From assembly GCA_005880525.1 (NCBI GenBank), contig VBFW01000039.1:1-9321 (forward strand): a DNA stretch of 9,321 nt, given 5' to 3'. This DNA is from Chloroflexota bacterium (GTDB lineage: Bacteria; Chloroflexota; Dormibacteria; Dormibacterales; Dormibacteraceae). A program made the position numbers and the translations under genes. The notes under the pieces are model-generated. The model was not told where the DNA came from and did no database searches. It saw nothing but the letters and a program-made list of their open reading frames with translations. Below, piece by piece: positions 7,213 to 9,321 of this stretch. How positions within the stretch are numbered: the stretch's first letter is position 1; the number at the start of each line of letters is the position of its first letter.

Positions 7213-7872
7213 GTGGAGTCTTCGACGGGCATGCGGTTGCCTGATGACGTTGCTGAGGCCGCGCGCATGGCATTGGGCGGCGGGGAGATCCGCCACGAGT
7301 TTGCCTGGATGAGCTGGGCGGGGACGGTCTGGCGGCTGGAAGGCGAGTCAAAGTCGATCTATGTGAAGAGGGCCGCTCACCTGGATGACGAGCGGGACCG
7401 GCTCGAATGGCTGAAGGGACGATGGCCGGTGCCTGAGCTCATCGGCCTGTTTCACGGCTTCGGCGACGACTGGCTGCTTACGCACGCGGTGCGAGGTGTG
7501 CCGATGAACGACAGGTCGATCACCTGGGACGGCCCGACTACCGCGACGCGACTCGGCGAGATCCTGCGCGAGCTCCACTCGATCGATGCGACTGACTGCC
7601 CGTTCGGTGGCCCGCCCGAACGCGGCGAGGTGCTTGTTCACGGCGACTACTGCTCGCCCAACGTCCTGGTCGAGAACGGCCGGCTGTCAGCGCTGGTCGA
7701 CGTCGGACGCGCGCGGGTCGACAGTCCGCGCATCGACTTCGCGGCCGCCATCTGGAGCCTGCAGTACAACTTCGGGCCTGGCTTCGCGCAGATTTTCCTG
7801 AACGCCTACGGGACGCCGCCGATGACCGAGCGCGAGATCGAGCGCCTCCGGCGCAGCTACTCCCGGCGCTAG
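7213..7872 (+). CDS. compact APH(3')-like aminoglycoside phosphotransferase family protein
   Basis: A predicted kinase of the choline/aminoglycoside phosphotransferase fold, 219 residues, closest in motif pattern to APH(3') enzymes. Lys52 (IYVK) and Glu60 match the ATP-binding Lys/Glu pair. HGDYCSPN supplies catalytic Asp145 and Asn150. ALVDVGRA supplies the metal-binding Asp163, equivalent to the IDxGR motif. IDFA matches the later conserved DIA. The pattern LHSIDATDCPF is typical of the family, but only about ten residues separate it from the HGD motif where APH(3')-II and -III have about 50, so a helical segment near the substrate site is missing. Whether it acts on aminoglycosides is unknown; many such chromosomal proteins have other substrates. 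GTG 7213 is used as the start, and ATG 7231 is an alternative removing six residues. Its stop overlaps that of the convergent second glycosylase. Confidence 0.85.
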   Translation: MESSTGMRLPDDVAEAARMALGGGEIRHEFAWMSWAGTVWRLEGESKSIYVKRAAHLDDERDRLEWLKGRWPVPELIGLFHGFGDDWLLTHAVRGVPMNDRSITWDGPTTATRLGEILRELHSIDATDCPFGGPPERGEVLVHGDYCSPNVLVENGRLSALVDVGRARVDSPRIDFAAAIWSLQYNFGPGFAQIFLNAYGTPPMTEREIERLRRSYSRR

Positions 7873-8432
7873 ACCGGCGCGGCGTTGTCGACCGCGCGCC
7901 AGCAGTACCATGCCGCAACCGACCGGTAAGGCCGGAACAGCTCGCCCTCTGCCTGCAGCGCGCGTGGCGCCGGCGGCTCCTTGAGCCGGTGCGTCAGCGC
8001 CCAGCCCTTGCGCACGCCGTAGTCGTCGACCGGCCAAACGTCCATGCGGCGCAGCTGGAACATGAGAAACATCTCCGCCGTCCACCGGCCGATGCCCCGG
8101 ACCTGCACGAGCCTCGCAACGAGCTCGTCGTCAGTCAGCGAACTGGCGTCCTCGAGCAGCACGCTCCCGTCGCCAACCTTGGTAGCCAGATCCACGATCG
8201 CCGCCTGCTTCGAGCCGCTGACGCCGACGGCTCTCATGGCGCCGTCCTTCAAGGCAAGCACCGCAAGAGGGGCAAGTCCTTCCGGAAACAGGCCGAGGAA
8301 CCGGTTGTGGATTGCGGTCGCGGCTGCGCCCGCCAGCTGCTGGTACATGATCGAGCGCACCAGCGCCGCAAACGGGTCGTCGTGCGGGTCGCGCAGCTCG
8401 AGCTTGCCGACTCGCTTGATGAGCCTGGCCAT
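7869..8432 (-). CDS. short AlkA-type DNA-3-methyladenine glycosylase (HhH-GPD)
   Basis: A second predicted alkyl-base DNA glycosylase, 187 residues from ATG 8432. It has the single-domain layout of short AlkA/MAG1-like enzymes, without the N-terminal AlkA domain of the gene at 4675. SIMYQQLAGAAATAIHNRF (27-45) is the family's QQLS-like helix. VRGIGRWTAEMF (111-122) is the helix-hairpin-helix, and WPVDDYGVRKG carries catalytic Asp137. The frame stays open upstream of the ATG, and its translation (LVARRDPAMARLIKRVG across the ATG) fits the family pattern of a DP then a Leu-Ile before Gly, so translation probably begins earlier. The best candidate is CTG 8511-8513, which overlaps the TGA of the upstream oxidoreductase as CTGA; this would give 214 residues. 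No ATG, GTG or TTG is found in between. The gene is likely co-transcribed with, and translationally coupled to, the oxidoreductase beta subunit. Confidence 0.9.
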   Translation of the reverse strand: MARLIKRVGKLELRDPHDDPFAALVRSIMYQQLAGAAATAIHNRFLGLFPEGLAPLAVLALKDGAMRAVGVSGSKQAAIVDLATKVGDGSVLLEDASSLTDDELVARLVQVRGIGRWTAEMFLMFQLRRMDVWPVDDYGVRKGWALTHRLKEPPAPRALQAEGELFRPYRSVAAWYCWRAVDNAAPV

Positions 8433-8509
8433 CGCGGGGTCGCGTCTCGCGACCAGACGCGTCCCCTTTGCCAGCTCGACCTCGACTGGTTTCGGCGGAG
8501 CGGCCGTGC

Positions 8510-9321
8510 TCAGGCGAACTCGGCGATGAACTGGTCGAACTGCTCGGGCGACAGCCGCAGGTCCTTCTCGGCGAGGTCCTTCAGCGGCGCCGCCGGGATC
8601 TTTTCGGTGCTGGCGAAGTCCTCGGCGGTCGGATCGACGTAGAGCAGGCCCGTCACCAGGTGCCCCTCCGCTCGAGCCTCGTCGATCACCCGCTGCGCGG
8701 CCTGGCGGTCGCGCGGATCGTGGTCCTCGCCCAGCTTCTTGAGCAGGATGTGCGAGCCGTCATGCAGCTGCACGTCGCGCACCGTGCCGGGCTCGTAGTC
8801 CACGTGCACCTCTTCGAAGAAAGGGATGAACGAGACGTCGGCGATGGACTCCTCGTGGTCCTTCACCCAGCTGTAGCTCTTGGTCGAGCCGTCGTGGTCG
8901 TTGAAGGTCACGCACGGCGAGACGATGTCGAGCACCGCCGTGCCGCGGTGGGCGATCGCAGCCTTGATGAGCGGCACCACCTGCTTCCCGTCGCCGCTGA
9001 AGGAGCGCGCCACGAACGAGCAGCCGAGCGCCAGCGCGACAGCGCACGGGTCGATGGGCTGGAAAGTGTTCACCGATCCCTTCTTCTGAACCGAGCCGAG
9101 GTCGGCGGTCGCGGAGAACTGTCCCTTCGTGAGGCCGTAGGTGCCGTTGTCTTCGATGATGTAGGTGCAGTCGATGTTGCGCCGGATCATGTGCATGAAC
9201 TGGCCCAACCCGATCGAGGCGGTGTCGCCGTCGCCTGAAACTCCGAGCATGATCAGCTCGCGATTCGCCAGCTGCGCGCCCGTCGTGAGCGATGGCATGC
9301 GGCCATGCACCCCGTTGAAGC
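8510..9321 (-). CDS. korB: 2-oxoacid:ferredoxin oxidoreductase, beta subunit (partial, 5' end outside window)
   Basis: The thiamine-diphosphate-binding beta subunit of a ferredoxin-dependent 2-oxoacid oxidoreductase. With an alpha subunit it converts a 2-oxoacid plus CoA to acyl-CoA and CO2 and reduces ferredoxin. The frame is open to the right edge, reading FNGVHGRMPSLTTGAQLAN, which matches an internal family region, so the gene starts beyond 9321; about 270 codons are present of roughly 330 or more expected. The cofactor motif is visible as GDGD, then IIEDNGTYGLTKGQ about 25 residues later, with the metal-binding Asp and Asn. SPCVTFNDHDGSTKSY matches the family segment after the cofactor domain. 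The alpha subunit would be expected to the right. Substrate (2-oxoglutarate, pyruvate or branched chain) cannot be decided here, so korB is a family-level symbol. Its TGA (8510-8512) overlaps the probable start of the glycosylase behind it. Confidence 0.92.
   Translation of the reverse strand, partial: FNGVHGRMPSLTTGAQLANRELIMLGVSGDGDTASIGLGQFMHMIRRNIDCTYIIEDNGTYGLTKGQFSATADLGSVQKKGSVNTFQPIDPCAVALALGCSFVARSFSGDGKQVVPLIKAAIAHRGTAVLDIVSPCVTFNDHDGSTKSYSWVKDHEESIADVSFIPFFEEVHVDYEPGTVRDVQLHDGSHILLKKLGEDHDPRDRQAAQRVIDEARAEGHLVTGLLYVDPTAEDFASTEKIPAAPLKDLAEKDLRLSPEQFDQFIAEFA

Noticed and set aside
8468..9238. 256-codon plus-strand open frame opposite the oxidoreductase beta subunit
   Set aside because: Its product is Val/His/Arg-rich without recognisable domains, while the minus strand carries clear thiamine-diphosphate motifs.
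1..9321. CRISPR array, toxin-antitoxin pair, transposase or phage defence genes
   Set aside because: No regularly spaced identical repeats, no recombinase or transposase motifs and no recognisable defence domains were seen on either strand.

Overview
The window is GC-rich (about two thirds G+C by eye) bacterial DNA from an organism I cannot place firmly. A secreted kelch-propeller lipoprotein, a seven-helix orphan histidine kinase, a ferredoxin-dependent 2-oxoacid oxidoreductase and weak or absent Shine-Dalgarno sites would fit an uncultivated soil lineage such as Chloroflexota/Dormibacterota or Acidobacteriota. That placement is inference. The only interrupted gene is the kelch gene, which carries a frameshift.

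Left end (1-804): the 3' half of a tRNA-Gln(CTG), from the anticodon loop to the encoded CCA, appears twice. The copy at 60-104 is intact and the copy at 703-748 is degenerate. Neither has a recognisable 5' half. Between them lies a minus-strand gene for a four-helix membrane protein. The layout resembles attachment-site scars left by integration into a tRNA-Gln gene. No integrase is visible here.

Middle (805-5484, plus strand): a lipoprotein with two kelch modules, split by a +1 frameshift near 1288-1297; a membrane sensor histidine kinase with no adjacent response regulator; and an AlkA-type DNA glycosylase whose family-like N terminus extends upstream of its first ATG, back to the kinase stop codon.

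Right half (5481-9321): an M3-family zinc oligopeptidase (minus) faces the glycosylase and shares a CTAG stop tetranucleotide with it. A compact APH(3')-like phosphotransferase (plus) diverges from the peptidase. It converges on a second, shorter AlkA-type glycosylase (minus), again sharing a CTAG stop tetranucleotide. That glycosylase lies directly behind the beta subunit of a 2-oxoacid:ferredoxin oxidoreductase, which runs off the right edge.

Most of the content is housekeeping or accessory. Two alkyl-base glycosylases of different subtypes in about 4 kb suggest emphasis on alkylation repair. The points most worth checking are the duplicated tRNA 3' half, the non-canonical starts of both glycosylases, the two CTAG stop overlaps and the shortened phosphotransferase.
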